64,000 nt of DNA. Source: CAVVJA01 sp963809815 (lineage in GTDB: Bacteria > Actinomycetota > Actinomycetes > Mycobacteriales > Jatrophihabitantaceae). Position 1 is the first letter of the stretch, and each line of letters opens with the position of its first letter. A program made the position numbers and the translations under genes. The stretch lies in assembly GCA_963809815.1 (NCBI GenBank), contig CAWELM010000025.1, forward strand, positions 186,001-250,000, given 5' to 3'. Positions 44,048-53,362 of the stretch are shown here, one piece after another. The notes under the pieces are model-generated. The model was not told the DNA's origin, made no database searches, and saw nothing but the letters and a program-made list of their open reading frames with translations.

Positions 44048-45748
44048 TCAATCGGCCAGTGCACTGGCGCGTTCCGCCAAGCGGGACCGGCCACGTTGAT
44101 CCTTTACCAGGCGATGAGCCCCTGCCGGCCTGGGTCGCCATACGGGATCTGCGTGAGCGGTCAGCTCCGGCCGCCCAACCCGCCATCTGGCGGGCCGTCG
44201 GTGCTGTCCGGAGCGCCTCCGGTCCGCCAGCCGGTTGCTGGACAAGCGAGAGCGCAGCCACCGGCGGAGCAGCCCAAGGTAAACCAGGATGCCGATCGAG
44301 CCGCTGAGAGCCAATGCATGCCATGCGACATCGATCGTCCGGCTGCTTACCCATACCGCCGCGGCGGCCACCAACGCGGCGCCGAATGGCGGTCCCGCCG
44401 CGCGAATGAGGGCCAGGACGGGCACCCCTTGTCGGTTGAGGACGACCAGATATGCAGGGAGCACCACAGTGAAGGCAACAACGAGGTGGGCGACGCCGGC
44501 CCCGACGATCCCCCAGGTATGGACGCCCACGACCATCGCGGGCACCAATACCGCCACCCAGATAATTTGGACGAGCAATACCGGTCTCGACCCGCCACGA
44601 GCGATGAGAAACGTCGCCATGAGGTCGAAAACGACTCTCATAGTCCCGAAAAGTGCCAGCACCGCGAGAGCGCCCGCCGACGCCAGCCACTTCGGACCAT
44701 ATACAAACGTGACCGTTGGCAAAGCCAGCGGTGCCAGTAGCGCGGCAACGAGCAGGCCTCCGGCGAGGACAAGGGCAAAGGAGGATACGAAGCTCTTTGC
44801 ACTTGACGTCCGGTCCTGGCGGGCGAAGCCAGGCAACGCAACGTTGCGAATCGCTTGCACCAACGCGTTCACCGGCCAGCTCGCCACATTGAACGCCAAG
44901 ACGTACAGCCCGAGGGTGACTGCGCCGAGAGTACGGCCGATGACGATGTAATCGACGTTGAGTACCAACCAGGACAGCGCGTTCGCGCCGCACACCGGCA
45001 ACCCGAACGCTAATGCGCTACGCGCCACCGATCGATCGAACCCAAAGCGCGGCCTCGTACGCGTGAGAACGAATTGCAATCCGACGCTGCAAGTCTGCTC
45101 GACCAACTTGCCCACGGCCAGCGCCATGGCACCCCAGCCGAAACCGACGATCAATAGGACCGTAATGCCGCTGCCGAGCAGGAAGCTGGTCAAGACGACT
45201 AAGAAATACCGAGACTGCTGAAACTCCCTTTGGAGGCTCGCGAAGGGCGCGACGCCGGCCGCCGCGATTACTAGCGACAAAGACATCACGGCGATCACCG
45301 GCGCTGCCTGCTCACTGCCGAGAGACGAGGCCAGGACCGGCGCTGCAACGATGATCGTCGTACTGAGCAGACCGCCTGTTAGCAGACTGATCGAGCTCAC
45401 GGTCGGAACGCGGTGGCGCCATTCGGGATTGCGAATGAGGTCGGCGCTCATGCCGAGATCGGCAAAGTTGATCAGAATCGTCTGAATGACCAGGGCGACC
45501 GCGAACGCCCCGAAGGCATCGGGGGTGAGTAAGCGGGCGAGGACGATGCCAAGCGTCAGCGTCGCGAGCCGCAACGTGATGCTGTTGATGAAGCCCCAGG
45601 CCAAACCGCGGCGAACACGTCCACCCAAATGCTCTGTGGACGTGTCTGCCACGCGTGACTGCTCCGTAGACGTGGCTACCGCGCGTAACTGCTCGGTAGG
45701 CGTGCCTACCACGCGTGCCCCCGGCTCGCGCTCATGAAGCTCCCCCAT
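44048..45748 (-). CDS. Wzx-type polysaccharide flippase
   Basis: 566 residues. A polar N-terminus with three 10-residue repeats (TEQLRAVATS type) is followed by about 12-14 membrane helices: RRGLAWGFINSITLRLATLT, then VLARLLTPDAFGAFAVALVI, a typical MOP/Wzx opening. The last 70 residues after LRRWLRSRLSSNRLAD are hydrophilic and basic, longer than usual. It is the second flippase in the window and divergent to the Wzz-like pair. It would flip the repeat unit made by the 51-57 kb genes. Confidence 0.87.
   Translation of the reverse strand: MGELHEREPGARVVGTPTEQLRAVATSTEQSRVADTSTEHLGGRVRRGLAWGFINSITLRLATLTLGIVLARLLTPDAFGAFAVALVIQTILINFADLGMSADLIRNPEWRHRVPTVSSISLLTGGLLSTTIIVAAPVLASSLGSEQAAPVIAVMSLSLVIAAAGVAPFASLQREFQQSRYFLVVLTSFLLGSGITVLLIVGFGWGAMALAVGKLVEQTCSVGLQFVLTRTRPRFGFDRSVARSALAFGLPVCGANALSWLVLNVDYIVIGRTLGAVTLGLYVLAFNVASWPVNALVQAIRNVALPGFARQDRTSSAKSFVSSFALVLAGGLLVAALLAPLALPTVTFVYGPKWLASAGALAVLALFGTMRVVFDLMATFLIARGGSRPVLLVQIIWVAVLVPAMVVGVHTWGIVGAGVAHLVVAFTVVLPAYLVVLNRQGVPVLALIRAAGPPFGAALVAAAAVWVSSRTIDVAWHALALSGSIGILVYLGLLRRWLRSRLSSNRLADRRRSGQHRRPARWRVGRPELTAHADPVWRPRPAGAHRLVKDQRGRSRLAERASALAD
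45630..45719. repeat. Three 30-bp tandem repeats within the flippase N-terminus
   Basis: Units start at 45630, 45660 and 45690, each about TGCTCNGTNGACGTG...ACGCGTNAC on the plus strand, encoding a 10-residue TEQxRxVAxS-like repeat in the cytoplasmic leader. Copy number could vary by slippage. Confidence 0.8.
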
Positions 45749-45901
45749 GTCTCCCCGCCGCCCCCGAGGCGAAGGAGAATTTGAGCCTAGCAGGCTGAAG
45801 CCGGACAGACTGGTGTCGGCATTCTGGGTGAACCCCCCAGAGGAACGGCGGCTTGGCCACGGAAGTCACCGCACGCTTGGAGGCGTCTGAGACACGCCGC
45901 G

Positions 45902-45930
45902 TGGTCACCGACCATGAGCAGGACTATTCT
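45902..45930 (+). promoter_or_regulatory. Putative promoter of the Wzz-like operon
   Basis: TGGTCA (45902-45907) and TATTCT (45925-45930) are 17 bases apart. The -35 overlaps a short inverted repeat TGGTC-ACC-GACCA. A start near 45937 would give a leader of about 120 nt before ATG 46060. Confidence 0.4.
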
Positions 45931-46059
45931 TACGCGTGACAGCAAGCGTCCGGGTCTTGATCTGAATCACACCGCCGGTGGCGACTGGCACGAGCGAGGG
46001 GCCAAGCCGGTAAAGGGATAGGCACTCGGTCTATACGCGGACAACGGGGGTACGCGCTC

Positions 46060-47790
46060 ATGGCTGAGCAGGTAATGGACGTGCGATCGAGCGCGGCCTT
46101 CCTTCGGCAGCGGTGGCGCACCATCGCAGCGATGACCGCACTGGGAATCGCCGCCGGGGCGCTCTACGTGGTCCTTATCCCGGCTCAACTGAGCAGCACC
46201 ACGCTTCTCTTGTTCGCCCAGGCGAGCGGATTGCCTACTCCGGGTCAGGAAAGTCCGACTGACACCCAGGTTCTCATCGTCCGCAGCACCCCGGTGTTGA
46301 ACAAAGCAGGGGCGTTGGTGAAACCCGCCCTCTCGGGCTCAGAGGTGCAGCGGCGTGTCAAGGTAGACGCCAAAACGTCTAACCTCATCGAGATCCAGGC
46401 GTCCTCCCGCGACGCGCGACAGGCACAGACGCTATCGCAAGCGGTAGCCGACTCATACATCGCAACCCTGAACGCGGCCGCCGGCAGCCTCGCTGCCGTT
46501 CCCCCCCAATTGGCCTCCCGCGAGACCGCCCTCACGAGCCAGCTGAAGGACCTGCGGGCCCAGATCGCTAGCACGACACAGCGGCTGCAGGGGGAAAATC
46601 CGACCTCCTCCGATGGACGCCGAGACGCCCAGCTGCTCGCTCAGCTGACGAACAACCAGGCAAATCTCCTGGTCCAGCTGGACAAGGTTCAGGCGACCGC
46701 GGATCAAGCTACAAATGGGGCATTGGTAACGCCCGAGATCGTCCAGCCAGCAGCACCCGCCACCGGCCCCAGCAAGATCCGACGCCTCGTCACGTGGGCC
46801 CTGATCGGCGGGCTGGTGGCCGCTGCCGGCACAGCACTTGTGCTGCTGATCCGGAGACGTCGTGACCCGCGCCTCCGCGCTCGCGACGATCTCGCCGATG
46901 CCGTTGGAAGCAGCTTGCTCGCGGTTGTCCGCGGCCGTCCCCAAGGATCGGTCGCCGGGTGGTTGGCCCTGTTCGAGACCTACGAGGCTCCCGCCGAGGA
47001 GGCCTGGGCCTTCCGGCAGGTGCTCCGCGCGCTAGCAGGCCCAGCGGACGCCCGCGACCCGGCCTGGACGGGCACCAAACGAGCGCCGGGGCAAGTCGAG
47101 CACCCACGCTCGCTGACCGTTATCGCGCTGTCCGGCGACCAGCGAGCCGTGGCGGTCGGCCCACAATTGGCGGTTTTCGCGGCATCACTCGGAATCACCA
47201 CCCGGTTCGTCGCCGCGACCCGGCATGACAGCGTCGCTTCGCTGTGCGCTGCCTGCGCCACAGACCGCGGTTTGAAGTTGCGCGGCGGGCTCGTCTTAGA
47301 CGCAGGAACTGAAGGCGCGGTACCCGGCCAAGATGCATCGCCTCGTCCGACAGGTGACTCGCTCACTAGGCCACTGAACGGGAGGGGCGCCAGAGAATCA
47401 CGCCTGCACGAGGCGCCAGGCGACTATTCAGCGGGTTATCCGCCGCGCGGAATGACGGACGCGGCTCATTACGAGGCCGACCTCACGATCGTCTTCGCCA
47501 TTGCTGATCGCAAGGAGCCGTCACTGCTCGACGTTCCAGCTACGGCGACGACCATGCTCGCGATCTCGCCAGGCGTCGGCACCCGCGAAGAGCTCGCCCG
47601 GCTTGCCGTGGCGGTCGACGACGCGGGTCGTCGGATTGACGGCGTCGTGGTCGCTGATCCGGACCCGGCAGACCGTACGACGGGGCGCCATACGCTCGAC
47701 GAGCGGGCGATGCAAACGCCGCTACCGGTACGAATGACAGGTCCCAGCCAGGTATCGACGTCGGCCAGCACTCGGAGGAAAGCCAGATGA
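46060..47790 (+). CDS. Wzz-like protein with degenerate tyrosine-kinase (BY-kinase) domain
   Basis: 576 residues. Two membrane helices (about 22-41, TIAAMTALGIAAGALYVVLI; about 240-262, LVTWALIGGLVAAAGTALVL) bracket an extracytoplasmic coiled-coil region, the Wzz/chain-length layout. The cytoplasmic C-terminal domain has a BY-kinase-like start, but where Walker A (GxxxxGKT) belongs it reads ALSGDQRAVAVGPQLAVFAA. There is no P-loop and no C-terminal tyrosine cluster. It may scaffold export without kinase activity. The stop overlaps the next gene (ATGA). Confidence 0.8.
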   Translation: MAEQVMDVRSSAAFLRQRWRTIAAMTALGIAAGALYVVLIPAQLSSTTLLLFAQASGLPTPGQESPTDTQVLIVRSTPVLNKAGALVKPALSGSEVQRRVKVDAKTSNLIEIQASSRDARQAQTLSQAVADSYIATLNAAAGSLAAVPPQLASRETALTSQLKDLRAQIASTTQRLQGENPTSSDGRRDAQLLAQLTNNQANLLVQLDKVQATADQATNGALVTPEIVQPAAPATGPSKIRRLVTWALIGGLVAAAGTALVLLIRRRRDPRLRARDDLADAVGSSLLAVVRGRPQGSVAGWLALFETYEAPAEEAWAFRQVLRALAGPADARDPAWTGTKRAPGQVEHPRSLTVIALSGDQRAVAVGPQLAVFAASLGITTRFVAATRHDSVASLCAACATDRGLKLRGGLVLDAGTEGAVPGQDASPRPTGDSLTRPLNGRGARESRLHEAPGDYSAGYPPRGMTDAAHYEADLTIVFAIADRKEPSLLDVPATATTMLAISPGVGTREELARLAVAVDDAGRRIDGVVVADPDPADRTTGRHTLDERAMQTPLPVRMTGPSQVSTSASTRRKAR

Positions 47791-49514
47791 CTGACAGGGC
47801 CCGCCGCCGCGGGCTTCGCGTGAGATTGCCGGACCTGCGCACGTCCGCTTATCCCCCGGATCGGTCCTACGTGCCTCCCGCCGCCGGATCGGCCTGGAGC
47901 CAGTCGGGCAGCTGGAACGTCCCCGACGACGCACCTGACGATCCCGGTGACCAACCGCGTCCGCTCGCGTCTCTCGTCAGCTTTCATTACTTACGTGCTG
48001 CTGTCCGCCGGCGCTGGCGCGTTTGCGCTTCGTTCGCCGTTTTGGGACTGCTTCTCGCGGCCGCCTACCTCGTGCTTAGTCCGACCGCGCGCACGGCGAC
48101 CACGACACTGAAGCTCGCCCATCAAGAAAGCGCTGATCCGTCTGGGGCGATCGCCACCGATATCAGCCTCGTAACGACCCGGACCGTGGCCGAACGGACG
48201 ATCAAGGTCCTCCGGCTGACCATGACCCCGCAGGACATGATGAGTTCGGTCAAGGCGGTTCCTACCGGCTCGGCCGAGGTCCTCGGAATCACCATGTCTG
48301 CGCCTACGGATGCCGAAGCGGTTCGCTGGCTCAACACGTTCGCTAAGCAGTACCTGGCGTTTCGAGCGACGCAGATTACGGCGCAGTCCAACATCCTGAT
48401 CAAGGGTAACGAAGCCCAAATCAACGACCTGCAATCACAGGTGCAGTCGCTGCGCGATCGTATTGCGACGCTCGCGGCGGGCGGTTCATCCACCGCCGAC
48501 CAACTCAGTGACGCTGTCACCAAGCAGTCGCAACTCAACGACAAGATAAGCAACCTTCAAGGCATAGTCGATGACGAGACGCTCCAACAGTTGGCCATCG
48601 TGTCGGCCAGCCAAGTCATCGACCCCGCTGCTGCCACACCACCACGGGCCTTGCGCCGGATGGTATTGGTTCTCGCGTCCGGCCTGATCGGCGGTTTGGC
48701 GATCGGCTTCGGCGTGGTCGTGCTGCGGGCAATTCTGTCCGACCGGCTATGGCTACGGGTCGAGGTGGCCTCGGCGCTCAACTCCTCGGTGCTGGTGAGC
48801 GTGCGCAAGATCACTCGACCCCCGCGCCGCCTGCGGCTCGTCAAGTGGCTTCCTCGGGTCAGAGCGGTCTACGACCGCCGCGCCGTCGACCGGCAGCGCG
48901 TGGCCCGCGCGATCGAGGAGGCAGTGCCTGAGCCTGGTCACCGTCAATGCCTGGCCATCCTCTGTGTGAACAACTCCGACGAGATGCGGTCCGGTGTTGT
49001 GTCTGCAGCAATAGACCTGCAGAACCAAGGACGCATGGCCACAATCGTCGACCTCACCGATACCGGCAGGGTTGCGTCGGCGGTCGCCCGAACCGCCGGT
49101 GCGACCGGCGATGACACGCCGGTCGTGTTCCGTCCCCGGGTCGTCCCCTCGCTTGCCGACGGCCCGACGCACATCGACTCCGCAGATTGGGAGGAGGTGG
49201 CACTGGCGAACGGGAAGAACCGGGTAACGCTCATCCTCGCCGACCTCGACCCGGCGATCGGAGTCGATCATCTGACTGGCTGGACAGATTCCGTCATAGT
49301 GGCCGTGACCGCAGGCAAGTCAAGCGTGGACCTGGTTCGGACGGCAGGCGATCTCGTCCGCTCCGCGGGCCTTCACCTTCGCGGCGCGGTGCTCCTCGAG
49401 GCGGTACGCGATGACACGTCATCCGGTGTCTCAACGCCTGTCGGGGAGGGCTCCAACGAGACATCTGAGTCCGCTGTCCCGCGGCCGGAATCGACCGTCG
49501 GGCGCTCCTCTTAA
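47787..49514 (+). CDS. Second Wzz-like protein with degenerate kinase domain
   Basis: 575 residues. A 70-residue polar N-terminus precedes the first membrane helix (RVCASFAVLGLLLAAAYLVL). The periplasmic part includes the coiled coil ALRDRIATL-type region near residue 225, and the second helix is MVLVLASGLIGGLAIGFGVV. The C-terminal domain reads CLAILCVNNSDEMRSG at the expected Walker A position, so the ATP site is lost. It is coupled to the previous gene by ATGA and followed 3 bp later by the polymerase. The two probably act as a hetero-oligomer. Confidence 0.8.
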   Translation: MTDRARRRGLRVRLPDLRTSAYPPDRSYVPPAAGSAWSQSGSWNVPDDAPDDPGDQPRPLASLVSFHYLRAAVRRRWRVCASFAVLGLLLAAAYLVLSPTARTATTTLKLAHQESADPSGAIATDISLVTTRTVAERTIKVLRLTMTPQDMMSSVKAVPTGSAEVLGITMSAPTDAEAVRWLNTFAKQYLAFRATQITAQSNILIKGNEAQINDLQSQVQSLRDRIATLAAGGSSTADQLSDAVTKQSQLNDKISNLQGIVDDETLQQLAIVSASQVIDPAAATPPRALRRMVLVLASGLIGGLAIGFGVVVLRAILSDRLWLRVEVASALNSSVLVSVRKITRPPRRLRLVKWLPRVRAVYDRRAVDRQRVARAIEEAVPEPGHRQCLAILCVNNSDEMRSGVVSAAIDLQNQGRMATIVDLTDTGRVASAVARTAGATGDDTPVVFRPRVVPSLADGPTHIDSADWEEVALANGKNRVTLILADLDPAIGVDHLTGWTDSVIVAVTAGKSSVDLVRTAGDLVRSAGLHLRGAVLLEAVRDDTSSGVSTPVGEGSNETSESAVPRPESTVGRSS

Positions 49515-49517
49515 GCT

Positions 49518-50778
49518 ATGACCACCCCCGCTCTGCGAACGAGATTAGCCCAAGGCCCCGCGGTGGCTGGTCCGCTGCTCTCGGGACCGCTTCCAGCCTG
49601 GGCCGCTCTCTATGTCAATGTGCTGACGTTCGTGGGCACGGGGCTTCTCGTACTCATACCGCAGTCCATCGGTCAGTTGATCGCTCAGGGCATGTTGCTA
49701 GTGGCGCTGGTGCTTGCCCTGCTGGCCAATCCAGGCATGGTGGTACGACCGAACATCTACTTGACGCTGCTCTCGGTGATGGCCGTCCTCGCGTTGATGG
49801 CGAGTATTCACAACGAGTTCATTGTTGGCTCGACGTACCGTGCCATTCGCTTGATTCTCTTCGTCGGCGTCCTGTGGTTGCTTACGCCGTGGTGGGGACA
49901 GACCAGATCTGCCCCTGCTTCGGGCACACCTGCTCTGCCAGCGGGTCATCATCGCTTCGGTGTGGCTCGGAGTGTTACTGGCTCCTAGTGCGGCGTTCTC
50001 GACCTCAGGTCGGCTCGCAGGCGTGCTCTGGCCGATGCCACCGCCCCAGGTTGCACACTATGCGGCCGTTCTGTTCGGATGCACCGTCATCCTCTGGTTC
50101 TGCGGGGTAGCAAGGGGTCGAGGCATGGCGCTCACCCTCGTCGGGGCTGGAGCCGCTGTGGTAGCGACCCACACCAGAACCGCGCTGCTGGGAGTGGTGC
50201 TGGGTCTCATCGTGGCCGGCGCGAGTCTCTTCGTGGGTTACGCTCGCGTTCGTCGCACGGGTGCCGTGGTTGTCCTGACCTCGGTAGCGGCATGGATCGT
50301 CTTTTCGCCTTTGATCGTCTCTTGGTTGGCCCGTGGGCAGTCGGAACAGGACCTCACTCAGCTCACCGGCCGCACGAAAGTGTGGTCAGCCCTCGCTCAG
50401 CAACAGTTCACGACGATGCAGCAACTATTCGGAACCGGCCTGGGCAACAAGTCGTTCAACGGCTTGCCCATAGACAGCAACTGGGTGGCTACCCGCTTCG
50501 AATTGGGGCGTGTCGGAGTGGCCCTTGTGGTCGCTATCCTGCTCGTCCTCTTGCTCAGTGCTGTCACCCGGCCAGCCGGGCCGAACCGGGCCATTGCGCT
50601 GTTCATCGTCGTCTACTGCGTTACCGCGTCCTTCACCGAGACGGGATTGGGCGACGCTTCGCCGTACCTGCTCGACCTCGCGGTGGCCGCCTCCCTCTTG
50701 GTCAGCCCGCCACGGTTCACCGGCCGACGGAGGATCGTGGACCGACACGTCCCCGCGGCGCCGGATCGCGCAACATGA
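49518..50778 (+). pseudogene. O-antigen ligase/Wzy-like polymerase, frameshifted
   Basis: The first frame runs from ATG 49518 through several membrane helices to LLTPWWG. At GGGG (49894-49897) the frame is lost, and the +1 frame continues DRPDLPLLRAHLLCQRVIIA and on to 50778 with THTRTALLGVVLGLIVAGAS and GTGLGNKSFNGLPIDSNW. Combined it gives about 419 residues with about ten helices. One extra G in the run, or two missing, explains it. It would polymerise the second glycan. Confidence 0.78.
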
Positions 50779-51015
50779 CGATTTGGCTCGGAAAGGCCGC
50801 CACTATTGCGGCGAGTGCAGGGTCGTGTGCCTTGGGTGTACGGCGAGCTGAGATTTCAATGGCTCCGCCATCGTCGACAGGAATACGCGCTAATATGCAT
50901 TCACCGCCGCTGCAGATGAGCGGGCCTCTCCGAGAGGGCTGCGGAATCTGTCGGCCACGGCGGAAGAAGGATGCACCTCGGTAACGCGGTCATCCTACAA
51001 ACGGGGGAATTTGTG
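50779..51015. other. Intergenic region before the heptose genes
   Basis: 237 bp with no gene seen. It is relatively AT-rich near 50885-50905 (contains TAATAT), which may be a promoter -10, but I could not find a -35 at proper spacing. Confidence 0.35.
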
Positions 51016-52197
51016 ATGAGCCGACCTGGCGTACTGCTGGACCGTGACGGAACGATCATCGCCGACTATGGGTACGTCGGCTCGGTTGACCGCGTCGAGT
51101 TCATCGACGGCGCGATTGAGGCGATCGCCGCATTGAACCGAGCCGGGCTTCCGGTAGCGGTGGTGACCAATCAGGCCGGCGTAGCCCGGGGCTACTTCGG
51201 CATCGAGGACGTTCACCAAGTGCACAAGCACATGATCGAGGAGCTGGCGCGGCAAGGCGCGCATGTCGATCTGTGGTTGTTCTGCCCTTATCATCCCGAC
51301 GGCACCGTGGACGCATTCGCGCGAGCCAGCGCGGACCGAAAGCCCGGTCCGGGCATGGCTCTCGCGGCCGCGGATGCGCTCGACCTCGATCTCACGGCGT
51401 CATGGGTCGTTGGTGACAGCGCTGGTGACATTGGGCTGGCCCGGGCCGTGGGCGCGCGACCGATGCATGTCGGGCCAGTCGACTTTCCAGCGGCCGACGT
51501 TCTGTCGTTTCCCGACTTGGCCGCAGCGGTACGACATATCCTTGATAACAACACTCCGAGTGGGTCGATGGTACGGCCGTCGTTCCCGGCCCGTCAGTAC
51601 CCGGATGGCGGCACCTTCGGCGGCGCCTACACCGGCGAGCTTGCCCGGGCATTCAGCACCATCGACATGGCCCAAGTGGCCAGGGCGGCCGAGCTGCTCA
51701 ATGACGCCTACGACCGGGACGCTTCCGTTTTCGCTTGTGGCAACGGTGGTTCTGCTTCCATCGCCAACCACCTGCAGTGTGATCACGTCAAAGGCGTGCG
51801 CAACGGAACTGATCTGACCACGCGCGTATTCAGCCTCAGTACCAACATCGAGCTGTTCAGCGCTATCGCCAACGATCTCGGGTACGACGCGGTGTTCGAG
51901 TACCAGTTGCAGTCGCTCGCGCGGACCGGGGATGTATTGATCGCAGTTTCGTCTTCCGGCCGATCACCGAACATTGTTCGGGTGTTGGAATGGGCGAACA
52001 AGCACGGAATGCACACCATCGCACTCACCGGTTTCTCCGGTGGCGCGGCCAGAGAGCTGGCGTCGGTATCCGTGCACGTCCGCTCGGACAACTACGGAAT
52101 CATCGAGGACGCGCATCAGGCTTGCATGCACCTGCTTGCCCAATACGTGCGGCAGTCCCGGATGACTCCCGACGACGTCACCGCCAACACCTTCTGA
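51016..52197 (+). CDS. Fused heptose-bisphosphate phosphatase (GmhB-like) and sedoheptulose-7-phosphate isomerase (GmhA-like)
   Basis: About 393 residues from ATG 51016 (GGGGGA upstream). Residues 1-175 are a HAD-IIIA phosphatase: VLLDRDGTIIADYGYVG, VVTNQAGVARGYF and GDSAGDIGLARAVGARP. Residues 190-393 are a SIS isomerase: FACGNGGSASIANHLQCDH, VSSSGRSPNIVRVLEWANKH and EDAHQACMHLL. The GmhB zinc loop keeps Cys/His (CPYH) but lacks the CxC before RKP (ASADRKP). The GmhA Glu in AAE appears as Asp. It converts sedoheptulose-7-P to D-glycero-D-manno-heptose-7-P and dephosphorylates the bisphosphate. It precedes the kinase and nucleotidyltransferase of the same pathway. Confidence 0.88.
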   Translation: MSRPGVLLDRDGTIIADYGYVGSVDRVEFIDGAIEAIAALNRAGLPVAVVTNQAGVARGYFGIEDVHQVHKHMIEELARQGAHVDLWLFCPYHPDGTVDAFARASADRKPGPGMALAAADALDLDLTASWVVGDSAGDIGLARAVGARPMHVGPVDFPAADVLSFPDLAAAVRHILDNNTPSGSMVRPSFPARQYPDGGTFGGAYTGELARAFSTIDMAQVARAAELLNDAYDRDASVFACGNGGSASIANHLQCDHVKGVRNGTDLTTRVFSLSTNIELFSAIANDLGYDAVFEYQLQSLARTGDVLIAVSSSGRSPNIVRVLEWANKHGMHTIALTGFSGGAARELASVSVHVRSDNYGIIEDAHQACMHLLAQYVRQSRMTPDDVTANTF

Positions 52198-52204
52198 GGA
52201 CATC

Positions 52205-53362
52205 ATGCGCGTTGCTATCAATCTCCTGACCGATGATCCCGCCAATCCGTCTGGGGCCCACTGGTTTTGGACCCGGGTAATCCCCGAAATGGCGAGTCGC
52301 CTGACCGATGGCGAGGAGTTCCACTTGCTGGTCAGCCCAAAGTCACGTCCGACGCACCAGGGCTACGGGCCGAACGTCCGCTACATCACCTTTCCTTGGT
52401 CGAACGAGAGTCCACCAAAGCGAACGCTGAGCGAGCACACTTACGCACCTGTGCGTCTTCCCCTTTCGAAGATCGACCTCCTGAGCACGCTGATAGCCCC
52501 GATCGTCAGGGCGGCGCCGTCGTTGGTTGTGCACTTCAAGACGCTGCACGCATATACGGCACCGCAGTCCATACGACTTGCAGCGCGCACGTACCGGCGG
52601 ATGAGCTATCCACGTACGGCGAAGGTCGCGGACGCGATCATCATCAACTCGGAGAGCCTGCGCCGGGAGGTCATGCACTATCTGGACGTCGACCCCGCCA
52701 AGTTGCACCTCATACCCGAGGCCGTCGACCATGAGGTGTTTCAACCCGGAGATACGGACGAGGCCTGGAACCACATCAGCGCCCGCCACGGTGTCTCTAA
52801 GCCGTTTGTGCTCTTCGTGTCCTCGTTGTGGCCCTACAAGAACTGCGCCGGATTGGTCCGCGCCTTCGCGGCCGCCAAGTCCGATCTCGGTGATCGTCAG
52901 CTTGTCATTGTGGGCCCGGGCCGGGACGTCGAGTATGTCGCGGAGCTTCGGGCGCTGGCCGACGAGCTAGGCATCGCGGAGGACATCATCTGGGTCGGTG
53001 GAGTTCCTCTGGAGGAGACGGTCTACTTCTACCGGTGCGCTGACGTCTTTGTGTATCCGTCTTTCAACGAGACGTTCGGGCTTCCCATCCTGGAGGCCAT
53101 GGCAACGGGTTGTCCTGTCGTCACATCAGACACCAGCGCTATGCCCGAGACGGCGGGCGGCTGCGCTCTGCTCGCAGACCCGAACAACCCCGAGTCCTTC
53201 GCTGACGCCATCGTCAAGGCCTGCGGGCCTGAAGGGGAACGGCTGCGCACCGCGGGTCCGGAGCGGGCCGGAGAGTTCACCTGGGCAGCCACGGCTGAGA
53301 AGACGCTAGCGGTGTATCGCGAGGTCTATGCCAGGCGCGGCGGACGTGGAGCACGTACATGA
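52205..53362 (+). CDS. Family 4 glycosyltransferase
   Basis: 385 residues. GT-B fold: MRVAINLLTDDPANPSGAHW acceptor domain; donor domain with FVLFVSSLWPYKNCAGLVRA, VIVGPGRDVEYVAEL and the EX7E-type VYPSFNETFGLPILEAMATG. It retains a sugar from a nucleotide donor (retaining mechanism in GT4). It starts 7 bp after the GmhB-GmhA stop and overlaps the next SDR (ATGA). A heptosyltransferase role is plausible from the neighbours, not proven. Confidence 0.9.
   Translation: MRVAINLLTDDPANPSGAHWFWTRVIPEMASRLTDGEEFHLLVSPKSRPTHQGYGPNVRYITFPWSNESPPKRTLSEHTYAPVRLPLSKIDLLSTLIAPIVRAAPSLVVHFKTLHAYTAPQSIRLAARTYRRMSYPRTAKVADAIIINSESLRREVMHYLDVDPAKLHLIPEAVDHEVFQPGDTDEAWNHISARHGVSKPFVLFVSSLWPYKNCAGLVRAFAAAKSDLGDRQLVIVGPGRDVEYVAELRALADELGIAEDIIWVGGVPLEETVYFYRCADVFVYPSFNETFGLPILEAMATGCPVVTSDTSAMPETAGGCALLADPNNPESFADAIVKACGPEGERLRTAGPERAGEFTWAATAEKTLAVYREVYARRGGRGART

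Noticed and set aside
43632..44993. Minus-strand frame of 453 codons
   Set aside because: It covers part of the flippase gene in another frame and has no domain pattern; only the flippase frame makes membrane-protein sense.
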